Source: Candidatus Heimdallarchaeota archaeon
Lineage (GTDB): Archaea > Asgardarchaeota > Heimdallarchaeia > Heimdallarchaeales > Kariarchaeaceae
Assembly: GCA_022574115.1 (NCBI GenBank)
Contig: JACZSS010000193.1
Coordinates: 1 to 6,075 of the forward strand
Direction of reading: 5' to 3'
DNA length: 6,075 nucleotides
The translations under genes and the position numbers were made by a program. The notes below the pieces were generated by a model that saw only the letters and a list, made by a program, of their open reading frames with translations, did not search any database and was not told the DNA's origin. This document shows positions 1 to 5,804 of the stretch, in pieces (the first letter of the stretch is position 1; every line of letters begins with the position of its first letter).

Positions 1-108
1 AAGATCGGCAATAGTATGCATGCCAAGATCCAACAAATCTTGAGCAATTGATGGACCAATACCAGGAATTTGTTGTAGTTCCTTGAGAGATTCTTTTTTC
101 GATTTCAT
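1..108 (-). CDS. Helix-hairpin-helix (Cdd1-like) protein, N-terminal part
   Basis: The reverse strand encodes 36 residues from an ATG at 108-106 and runs off the left edge, so the C-terminus is missing. After a lysine-rich start (MKSKKESLKELQ) comes IPGIGPSIAQDLLDLG, a helix-hairpin-helix with the typical PGIGxxxAxDL hairpin, followed by HTIADL. This pattern matches small 'pathogenicity locus' Cdd1 proteins (usually about 90-100 residues) and other short HhH proteins. Family knowledge suggests non-specific DNA binding through the hairpin backbone; the cellular role is not known. The ATG is favoured because a TATA-like box is centred about 27 bases upstream, as in leaderless archaeal genes, and no Shine-Dalgarno sequence is visible. 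It diverges from the large gene starting near 207 and is probably the ordinary chromosomal neighbour of the accessory cluster rather than part of it. Confidence 0.8.
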   Translation of the reverse strand, partial: MKSKKESLKELQQIPGIGPSIAQDLLDLGMHTIADL

Positions 109-128
109 GTGTTTAGTCTACCAACAAA

Positions 129-160
129 AAAGATATATGAGCCGCTGATGCCATATCTTT
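129..160. repeat. Inverted repeat in the divergent promoter region
   Basis: The arms AAAGATAT (129-136) and ATATCTTT (153-160) are perfect 8-bp reverse complements separated by 16 bases. The left arm coincides with the TATA-like box of the leftward gene. This placement would suit an operator or a small hairpin, but AT-rich arms of this length can also arise by chance. Confidence 0.4.
131..139 (-). promoter_or_regulatory. TATA-like box of the helix-hairpin-helix gene
   Basis: On the minus strand this reads CATATATCT, centred about 27 bases before the ATG at 108. That is the spacing expected if transcription begins at or next to the start codon. The box overlaps the left arm of an inverted repeat (129-136/153-160). 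Confidence 0.5.
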
Positions 161-206
161 CCTTAATTCGATTGAAAATTATAGTCTACGATCCTGGATT
201 GGAAAT
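141..206 (+). other. In-frame coding extension upstream of the TTG start
   Basis: The frame of the large gene stays open upstream of its TTG at 207 until a TGA at 138-140, adding 22 codons. They include SFLNSIENYSLRSW (about 156-197). This resembles a conserved 'SFL.S.EP.SL..FL' stretch that I recall lying between the AAA/P-loop domain and the following region in large defence-type ATPases. No ATG, GTG or TTG lies in frame in this stretch. It therefore looks like homologous coding sequence left behind when the gene lost its 5' portion, or separated from that portion by a stop or frameshift. The family comparison is from memory. Confidence 0.45.
177..183 (+). promoter_or_regulatory. TATA-like box before the 818-codon gene
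   Basis: AATTATA lies about 27 bases before the TTG at 207, the spacing of a leaderless archaeal promoter. This supports TTG-207 as a usable start in the present arrangement. The same bases are also read in frame in the upstream coding extension, so the box may be coincidental. Confidence 0.35.
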
Positions 207-2663
207 TTGAGGATCAAACTTCAGCTCACGAAGAAAGAAATTACAACAAAAAACCATCCATTTTTGGATTCTGTCATCTCTTTGTCAGATTTATGGGATT
301 ATTATTCAAAATCGATTCAGTCTGATCTTGGATTTGGTGGTAAATATGAGATTTGGTATAAGGTGGAAAAAGCAATTGAGATTATTAATGGCTTACGAGA
401 AACTGAACGGCTAAAAGATATGATAAAGATTATGGGTATTCTTGAAATTTGTGCACCCTTACTTGAAATCTCCTTAACAACAGATGTAATTCATTTCGCG
501 ATCACCTCGAATCAAGACGACATCGAATCAACAGGTTTGTTGTTGCAACGTCTTAAAGAGGCTGGATTAATAAAATTCTTACGAGTTAGGCAAGTTTGGG
601 AAATTTATTTAGGGACTGGGATCGACTGGGAAACCGAGATTCAGAGGATTCTAGCTAGAAAAAAATTCCCAGAAGTTAGATCTATAAATATTTTGAATCG
701 ACACTTGAGACTTGATCCCTTTATTCCTCGCAGGTTAAATCATAAGCAAAAGATGACCCGATATTTCTATCCTATTATTAAACAGCCTAGCAAAGACAAA
801 CTTGAGATATTCGATTGGAGTTTAGAATTTGATAAACACCAAAATCCCGATGGTCTCATTGTTTATTTTCCTAATGCGTCCAATTCTCAAATTCAAGAGT
901 TGTCTACACTTACCCTTTCCAATTCTATTTTTGCGTCGAGAATAATTTTTATTATCCCAAAAAGAGAAATCACATTGAAACTGGTTCTGGAGGGAATTTT
1001 TGCCCTTGAAAATCTGAAAAAAGACACTGAATTTATGATTCAAGATCCTAAAATCGCATACGAGCTAGAATTCGAACTACAGGAGCAAATTGGCCTCCTA
1101 AATTTCCTCGCTCGAGATTTTGTAAATAATTTAAACAATGTTATAATTGTGTTTGGGGGCGTTTGCACTCAAATTAGCTCAGTTAAAGAGCTTGACATCC
1201 TCTCGTCGTCAACCTTAGAAAAATTATATTCAGGGGCTCCAATCATCAACAATGAGCTCTTTAATAAAAATAAGGTCTCACCAGTTATTAAAAGGGAATT
1301 GGAAATATTATTGTCGAAATTATTGAACCCAACATCTACATTTGATGAGATGATGCAAAAAAATCCTGCACATGTTGTATTCTATCGGACACTTACTTAC
1401 AAATCGAATCTGGATTTTTACTTTGACGAGGAGTCCGGTAAAACCCTCATGAAGCTACCTGCCTCAAATGATCATGATAAGAATAACTATCTCCCCGCTT
1501 TAAACAGAATTACTGAATACCTTGATTCAGAAGACTCCACTGACTTAATCAATTTAATTGATATCTTACGTGCCCCTCCTTACGGTCTGAGACTACCGAT
1601 AGTTGCACTTTTTATCAGCATGGCTGTCTTGCAGTATGAGTCCAAAGAGTTTCTTTTATCCAAGTCAAAAGATTTTGCTAATTTTGATCTGTTAAGTACG
1701 AGTTCGTTGTTTAAAGCAATAATTGAAGGTGAATCACTTGTTTTACATCATAGAGAAGATACTCCAGAAAAGAGAACTAGAAACTATAAAATTATTGAAT
1801 TGATTCATACGAATTCAAAATTGATTATAGATCATTCTTTGAATATTGATTTCTCAGGAAGTCAGTTGTCCAATCTCAATTTTATAAGATTTGTACAGTT
1901 GTGGTTTCTCCTCATACCTCCATTTGCTAGGAGGACCGATAAATTCGTTAGTACTGAAACTGTCAAAATACGACCTATGTTTGAGGAAATTGCAATTAGA
2001 AACCAATCTTCTCATAGTCAATTTTTGGAAGCTGGGCAACAAAATTTTGATAAAGTCCTGAAAATATTAAAACTGACAGTTTTGGACCTAGAAGATGCTA
2101 AAGAGAACTTAGATGTCTTTATTATTAATAAATATTTGCACGTAAAGGGTATCCAAAAAAAGGTAAAATTAAAGAATAGCTGGAGGTTAGTTGTGGGCCT
2201 GCTTTACCATAGTTTGACTGGACAGAGAATAGACTCTGGGTCAAATGAATTCAAAATTCTTAAGGATCCTCGACTACATACATTTGCGATCTCTCTATTA
2301 TCAGAAGTTCAGTCTATTTCAGACTTGGCCAAGCTAATTTCCAAACAGTTCGTGTCCACAGATCCAAGAGATTGGACTGATGGTACCGTACAGGAATTCA
2401 CCCGAATCTTAAATCTCCAAATTTCAATTATGGGAGAAAAGGTAATTGGTGGCGAAGATGAAACCATTGAAATATCTTTCAATCATGAAAATGTATCTAA
2501 TAAAATCACCTTCTATCCTGAAGAGCTGTCGCCTGTGGGAGATATTATTTTGAAAACATTAGTTACTAATTTTAATATGTCAGGCAGGAGTTTGAGTGAA
2601 AACGAGAAACTCAATATCTTGAATAAATTAATCAAGTCCTTGGTTATTTCAGGAGATGACTAA
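207..2663 (+). CDS. Large defence-type ATPase-family protein lacking its P-loop domain
   Basis: This gene encodes 818 residues from a TTG, with no signal peptide or convincing membrane segment. No Walker A motif is present. Features visible in order are: LSDLWDYYSKSIQSDL (about 26-41); a probable winged helix (about 85-135, containing LLLQRLKEAGLIKF); TRYFYP (184-189); INNELFNKNK (347-356); LRAPPYGLR (454-462) followed by a hydrophobic helix; and PRDWTDGTVQEF near the C-terminus (720-731). From memory, this series occurs downstream of the AAA/P-loop domain in large 'ATP-binding proteins' of defence islands, which are usually well over 1,000 residues. I cannot name the family with certainty. 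In-frame family-like residues precede the start, so the N-terminal ATPase half appears to be missing or encoded separately. The cysteine desulfurase-like gene follows after about 20 bases on the same strand, probably in one transcript. The remaining 818 codons have no stop or obvious frameshift, so the product may still be made and could work with an ATPase supplied in trans. Confidence 0.6.
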   Translation: MRIKLQLTKKEITTKNHPFLDSVISLSDLWDYYSKSIQSDLGFGGKYEIWYKVEKAIEIINGLRETERLKDMIKIMGILEICAPLLEISLTTDVIHFAITSNQDDIESTGLLLQRLKEAGLIKFLRVRQVWEIYLGTGIDWETEIQRILARKKFPEVRSINILNRHLRLDPFIPRRLNHKQKMTRYFYPIIKQPSKDKLEIFDWSLEFDKHQNPDGLIVYFPNASNSQIQELSTLTLSNSIFASRIIFIIPKREITLKLVLEGIFALENLKKDTEFMIQDPKIAYELEFELQEQIGLLNFLARDFVNNLNNVIIVFGGVCTQISSVKELDILSSSTLEKLYSGAPIINNELFNKNKVSPVIKRELEILLSKLLNPTSTFDEMMQKNPAHVVFYRTLTYKSNLDFYFDEESGKTLMKLPASNDHDKNNYLPALNRITEYLDSEDSTDLINLIDILRAPPYGLRLPIVALFISMAVLQYESKEFLLSKSKDFANFDLLSTSSLFKAIIEGESLVLHHREDTPEKRTRNYKIIELIHTNSKLIIDHSLNIDFSGSQLSNLNFIRFVQLWFLLIPPFARRTDKFVSTETVKIRPMFEEIAIRNQSSHSQFLEAGQQNFDKVLKILKLTVLDLEDAKENLDVFIINKYLHVKGIQKKVKLKNSWRLVVGLLYHSLTGQRIDSGSNEFKILKDPRLHTFAISLLSEVQSISDLAKLISKQFVSTDPRDWTDGTVQEFTRILNLQISIMGEKVIGGEDETIEISFNHENVSNKITFYPEELSPVGDIILKTLVTNFNMSGRSLSENEKLNILNKLIKSLVISGDD

Positions 2664-2683
2664 CGATATTTCAACAAATTTAT
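2656..2683 (+). other. Junction with ambiguous start of the desulfurase-like gene
   Basis: The desulfurase frame is open upstream of the TTG at 2684 back to a TGA at 2657-2659, with no ATG, GTG or TTG between. The last codons before the TTG read ATT TAT (I-Y), giving IYLDNSATSFPKP, which matches the usual family beginning (M)IYLDNAAT. An ATG at 2656 overlaps the upstream stop in the classic coupled way (ATGACTAA) but is out of frame; removing one base from the AAA run at 2676-2678 would join it as MTNDIST-IYLDN. Options are an ATT (2678) or ATA (2666) start, a one-base sequence error or mutation, or true use of TTG with loss of the first conserved residues. Confidence 0.55.
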
Positions 2684-3832
2684 TTGGATAATTCTGCAAC
2701 TTCATTTCCTAAGCCTGAAGGAGTACTTGAAGAAGCAACAGAATTTTACAAAAATTTTGGTGTGAATGTTGGACGTGGCACAGGAACTTTAGAACAAACA
2801 GCGTTTGAATTATTTTCGGAAACAAGATCACTTTGTGCTGACCAATTTAACAGAAGTTATCCCGAGACAATAATTTTCTCTCCTTCTGCTACCTATGCTC
2901 TGAATCAGGTTATTTTGGGATCCTCGAGGAAAAATTTTAATTATTATTTCACGCCATTTGAACATAATTCTGTTCTGCGACCTCTTAATCATCTGTCACG
3001 AACAAATGCCGCTAAATTACATGAAATACCAATTTCATCCGGGTTTGACCTAAATTTTGATAAACTTGAAATGATGTTTAGTGAGAATGAACCTGATGTC
3101 TTAACTATAACCCAAACTAGTAATGTTACTGGTTACATGCCACCGATTAAAGAAATTTCAACATTAGCAAAAGAATACAATCCTGAAGCTATTATCATTG
3201 TTGATGGTGCACAAAGTGCAGGTTCTGTCTCTTTGGATATGGAAGGTAATGGGATCGATTTTTATGTCTTTTCGGGCCATAAATCATTGTTTTCTGGTTT
3301 TGGAATTGCTGGGTGGATTTTGCGAACAGAGGACCTGAGTGATAAAATAAATATAGTTTTTGCTGGTGGAACCGGAACCGAGAGTGAAAAATTGGAAATG
3401 CCTTCGACACTTCCCTCACGTTATGAAATTGGTAGTCATAATATTTGGGCATTAGCCAGCTTAAACTACTCACTTAAGTGGATAAATAATCAGAATAAGG
3501 CGGATTTGGTAAACTTGCCATTGACATATGCAAATAAACTATTTACCGAATTACAGGAAAATGATCGCATCCAATTTTATAAACCAGAAAAAACTAGCTG
3601 GTATCCAATTTTGTCACTGACGATCAGGGGAAAATCCCCGCAAGAGATCGCCAATCAGTTGTCTCAACTCGGAATTTCTACCAGGAGTGGATTACACTGC
3701 GCCCCCCTAACTCATAAATTATTAGGTACATTTGATTTTGGAGGTACAATTAGGTTAAGTCCTGGCTTCTTTAATCAGGACTCTGAAATCCCTGCCGTGG
3801 TCAAAGAAATAGAAAATCTTACCAGAAAATAG
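2684..3832 (+). CDS. Class V PLP enzyme, cysteine desulfurase-like (EF2568/TIGR01977 type)
   Basis: The product is a cytosolic fold-type I PLP enzyme of 382 residues, the normal family length apart from its very N-terminus. Visible landmarks are NSATSFPKP at the start, a PLP-stacking histidine in FEHNS (H94), VDGAQSAG with the PLP-nitrogen aspartate D174 and Q177, SGHK with the Schiff-base lysine K200, GGTGTESE (228-235), YEIGSHN (247-253), and RSGLHCAPLTHK with the reactive cysteine C339. The cysteine loop and the following LG-x5-GGTIRLSPGFFN segment resemble the EF2568 branch of cysteine desulfurases and the SufS-like HCA loop. The expected reaction is release of sulfur from cysteine onto C339 as a persulfide (selenocysteine is also possible), passed to an acceptor not visible here. 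The gene sits about 20 bases after the large ATPase-family gene, so shared transcription is likely. The TTG start probably omits the conserved residues I-Y. In a defence setting, DndA or SspA would be analogues, but this is not clearly an orthologue of either. Confidence 0.88.
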   Translation: MDNSATSFPKPEGVLEEATEFYKNFGVNVGRGTGTLEQTAFELFSETRSLCADQFNRSYPETIIFSPSATYALNQVILGSSRKNFNYYFTPFEHNSVLRPLNHLSRTNAAKLHEIPISSGFDLNFDKLEMMFSENEPDVLTITQTSNVTGYMPPIKEISTLAKEYNPEAIIIVDGAQSAGSVSLDMEGNGIDFYVFSGHKSLFSGFGIAGWILRTEDLSDKINIVFAGGTGTESEKLEMPSTLPSRYEIGSHNIWALASLNYSLKWINNQNKADLVNLPLTYANKLFTELQENDRIQFYKPEKTSWYPILSLTIRGKSPQEIANQLSQLGISTRSGLHCAPLTHKLLGTFDFGGTIRLSPGFFNQDSEIPAVVKEIENLTRK

Positions 3833-3933
3833 CGACCGATCGATCTACAACAGCTGAGGAGTAAGGGTTTCAACCCCGTCATTCGCATTTACTCAAAACC
3901 AATCAAGTGAAATTGTAAGCAAGAGATCATTAG

Positions 3934-3947
3934 TGGAGTCGACTCCA
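3934..3947. repeat. Perfect 14-bp palindrome
   Basis: TGGAGTCGACTCCA is identical to its own reverse complement and has no spacer. It lies midway in the convergent spacer, about 100 bases past the desulfurase stop. It could be a protein-binding site or part of a 3'-end structure; without a loop it is a poor RNA hairpin. Confidence 0.7.
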
Positions 3948-4040
3948 TCGTGCTCCCATGGGTCATAAACAATGCTGCATTATCAGAAATAGACGGATGA
4001 TAAGGATAAGCTCCACAACATCAACAATTTGGACATTGCA

Positions 4041-4088
4041 AATTTGGAATTGGCCAAATTAAGCATCTGAAGCATTAAATCAATTTTT
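4041..4088 (+). terminator. Possible terminator for the rightward operon
   Basis: AATTTGG (4041-4047) and CCAAATT (4054-4060) form a 7-bp stem with a 6-base loop. A T5 run follows at 4084-4088, the only clear T-run for plus-strand transcripts in the spacer. The 23-base gap between stem and T-run argues against a bacterial-type terminator, but archaeal termination relies mainly on the T-run. Confidence 0.3.
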
Positions 4089-4092
4089 CGAT

Positions 4093-4107
4093 TGGTTATT
4101 CTAACCA
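4093..4107 (-). repeat. Hairpin overlapping the helicase stop codon
   Basis: TGGTTA (4093-4098) and TAACCA (4102-4107) are perfect 6-bp arms around a 3-base loop, and the helicase TAA stop lies in one arm. In the minus-strand transcript no T-run follows, so it could influence 3'-end stability but is not a clear terminator. Confidence 0.4.
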
Positions 4108-5712
4108 GATTTCTTCCCAATTTAGGTATCCGCTCAGTAGTTCATCAAATTCTCGAAATTCCTTAGGTAGCATAGTTACAACAAATGTCTCCTCTTTACC
4201 GCCGGCTAAGGGTCCTCTCCTTGCTCTTCCAACCATCTGGTTGTACAATCTGATTGATTTTGTTCTCCTAGCGATTATGAGACCATCGGTCTGTGGAGCA
4301 TCAAATCCAGTAGCCAGCACTTCAAAATTGGTTAAGATTTTAAGTGAAGGATCATCATCATGGTAGGAATCAAGAATTCGTTTTCTCTTCGACACGTCTG
4401 TAATATTAGAGACCGCATACGACCAAATACTTTGCAGTCTTAGTATTAATGCCAAGAGATAGGCCTCGGAGACTGAAGTCGTAAATACAATTATTCGTTT
4501 TGCTTCAGCACTAAAATGATTGATCCAGTGGATCAGACGACCGATCCTGATGAGTTTAGATTGACTGACTTCAGAATCTGGAAGTGGAGCCGTACCTACA
4601 ATGTTCAGCATTTCTCTATCCAAGTCATCGTCGCTGTAGTCTTCAAGATTATCTCTGTAAAAAGTGACGTTTGACAAATAACCTTTTTCGAGTAGAAAGG
4701 AAACTGGATTTTGATAATCTTTGATGCTTAAGATCACTTTATTATTTGAAAAAAATTCGACAAGTTTTTCATTATTAACGCTGCTAAAAGTCGATCTGCC
4801 AGGCGTGGCACTTAATCCTAAAAGTGGAATTGTTGGAAAACTATAACTCATGATAAAATCTAACACTTCATAGTAGCTCTTTGCTACAGAGATATGAGCT
4901 TCGTCCACTACAATCAGAGAGCATTTAGATCGGATCAAGCCAATCATTTCGCGATCTGATCTCATGGACATATACAACTTTTGAAATGTTGAGACAAAAA
5001 ACCCTCTTTTTACCTCGATTGTTCTAGTTGACGTGTAGAAGCGATACGAATAACTAGGATAGGTGCCAATCCGCCGCCAAGCTGTTTCGAATTCCGTGGT
5101 TGCTTGTCGGCATAATACTTTACTATTAGTGATCCATATCACAATCGAATCTGGTTGTAAATTAAGAAAATCTATAGCGATTTTCATTGCAGTCCTAGTT
5201 TTACCTGAACCAGTAGGCATGTGTAACAACGTTCGTTGTCGGTATCCATCGCTCAGAAATTTTATTGAGAGCTCTGCTGCACGCTGCTGATGATCAAACA
5301 ATCCATAGTTCAACAACTCATCTTGGATTGGCTGAATTTTGATAAAATCATGAATTTTAGCATCTTTAATGGGAACGTGAATTTCACCAAAAAACGACAA
5401 TAATTTGTCAATCGATGATTTTGAATGGTCTAGTTCGTCGACAAACGTTGCTGAGGCTGTGGATAATGAAAGACCAAAGAGTGAATAAAGAAACTGTCTC
5501 TCCTTTTCATTGAGTACTGATATTATGATTTCTAATTTAACTGGATCTGAGATTATATTTACTGCTTCTTCTGTTTCATAAAACTTTAGAATTAAGTCTT
5601 CGTCGTTTAGCAGATCAACTACAAAATAATTTAGATACTCAAAATAATCGCTCCCGAAGAATTTCTTCATCTGGTCCGAAGGAATTCTCAGAAGTATCAA
5701 TTTTAGATCCAT
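4096..5712 (-). CDS. DEAD/DEAH-box superfamily 2 helicase
   Basis: This is a complete 538-residue SF2 helicase, predicted to be an ATP-driven nucleic-acid translocase in the cytoplasm. An N-terminal helical region of about 130 residues has no motif I recognise. The helicase core begins at YGLFDHQQRAAE (136-147, Q-motif-like) and continues with Walker A MPTGSGKT (165-172), motif II DEAH (270-273), motif III SAT (301-303), VLATGFDAPQ (465-474, motif V) and QMVGRARRG (492-500, motif VI with its arginine fingers). All essential residues are present. The core is closest in style to XPB/SSL2-like helicases and restriction-enzyme R subunits, but no nuclease domain is attached. From memory, the sequence around the Walker A and the following VIWITNSKVLCRQA resembles helicases found beside defence ATPases. 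The ATG is supported by a TATA-like box about 34 bases upstream, giving a leader of only a few bases. It converges on the desulfurase-like gene and is transcribed separately. Confidence 0.93.
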   Translation of the reverse strand: MDLKLILLRIPSDQMKKFFGSDYFEYLNYFVVDLLNDEDLILKFYETEEAVNIISDPVKLEIIISVLNEKERQFLYSLFGLSLSTASATFVDELDHSKSSIDKLLSFFGEIHVPIKDAKIHDFIKIQPIQDELLNYGLFDHQQRAAELSIKFLSDGYRQRTLLHMPTGSGKTRTAMKIAIDFLNLQPDSIVIWITNSKVLCRQATTEFETAWRRIGTYPSYSYRFYTSTRTIEVKRGFFVSTFQKLYMSMRSDREMIGLIRSKCSLIVVDEAHISVAKSYYEVLDFIMSYSFPTIPLLGLSATPGRSTFSSVNNEKLVEFFSNNKVILSIKDYQNPVSFLLEKGYLSNVTFYRDNLEDYSDDDLDREMLNIVGTAPLPDSEVSQSKLIRIGRLIHWINHFSAEAKRIIVFTTSVSEAYLLALILRLQSIWSYAVSNITDVSKRKRILDSYHDDDPSLKILTNFEVLATGFDAPQTDGLIIARRTKSIRLYNQMVGRARRGPLAGGKEETFVVTMLPKEFREFDELLSGYLNWEEIWLE

Positions 5713-5732
5713 ACTGTGTTATCCTGGAGAAC

Positions 5733-5795
5733 ATTGGTCGATTATATTTATGTTCCGAGCGAGAAATAAAAAGACCGTTGATCACTACGACCAAT
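5733..5795. repeat. Inverted repeat flanking the helicase promoter
   Basis: ATTGGTCG (5733-5740) and CGACCAAT (5788-5795) are perfect 8-bp reverse complements 47 bases apart. One arm sits just downstream of the TATA-like box, where a bound protein would block initiation. The distant arm overlaps the upstream gene's terminator stem. This could be a paired operator, or chance. Confidence 0.35.
5743..5750 (-). promoter_or_regulatory. TATA-like box of the helicase gene
   Basis: On the minus strand this reads TAAATATA, preceded by purine-rich CGGAAC, which could serve as a TFB-recognition element. The start codon lies about 34 bases downstream of its centre, so the leader would be roughly 8 bases. 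The box comes after the terminator-like element of the upstream gene, so the helicase seems to have its own promoter. Confidence 0.55.
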
Positions 5796-5799
5796 CAAC
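5762..5799 (-). terminator. Terminator of the right-edge gene
   Basis: Reading leftward, the stop at 5805 is followed at once by GTTGAT (5799-5794), an 11-base loop and ATCAAC (5782-5777), then a T-rich tract containing CTTTTTATTTCTC (5774-5762). A stem directly followed by a T-tract is a good intrinsic terminator, and the T-tract alone would suffice in archaea. It separates the right-edge gene from the helicase transcript. Confidence 0.6.
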
Positions 5800-5804
5800 C
5801 TCGT

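Larger units (their letters stand above)
3833..4095. other. Convergent intergenic spacer without a gene
   Basis: This 263-bp stretch lies between two convergent stop codons. No tRNA cloverleaf or convincing small gene was found in it on either strand. It contains an 8-bp palindrome GATCGATC (3838-3845), a perfect 14-bp palindrome (3934-3947), a 15-bp-spaced direct repeat of AATTTGGA (4026-4033 and 4041-4048), and a hairpin at 4041-4060. Its visibly higher GC in the first part (3833-3960) differs from the flanking genes by eye, but this was not counted. Confidence 0.6.

Noticed and set aside
148..210. Short ATG reading frame MPYLSLIRLK... before the large gene
   Set aside because: It has about 20 codons, no similarity I recognise, and overlaps the more meaningful in-frame extension of the large gene.
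1428..1448. SGKT in the 818-residue protein (around residue 410) as a Walker A motif
   Set aside because: The required glycine four residues before the GKT is missing and no Walker B follows at a suitable distance.
3865..3877. GGGTTTCAACCCC, resembling the GTTTCAA / TTGAAAC end of many CRISPR repeats, or a tRNA T-arm
   Set aside because: Only one copy is present, with no regular spacing, no second repeat and no acceptor stem or anticodon arm around it.
3840..4020. Possible transposase remnant on the minus strand (AYPYHPSISDN-like reading)
   Set aside because: The matching stretch is too short, no DDE motif or terminal inverted repeats were seen, and the reading is not supported beyond a few residues.
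4003..4072. Possible C/D-box sRNA (ATGATAA near 4003, CTGA near 4067)
   Set aside because: The C box is imperfect, no D' or C' box lies between, and no flanking terminal stem is seen.
5721..5728. ATCCTGGA shared with 191-198 as a common operator for the two promoters
   Set aside because: It is only 8 bases long, in opposite orientation relative to the two genes and at different distances from their TATA-like boxes, so chance is sufficient.
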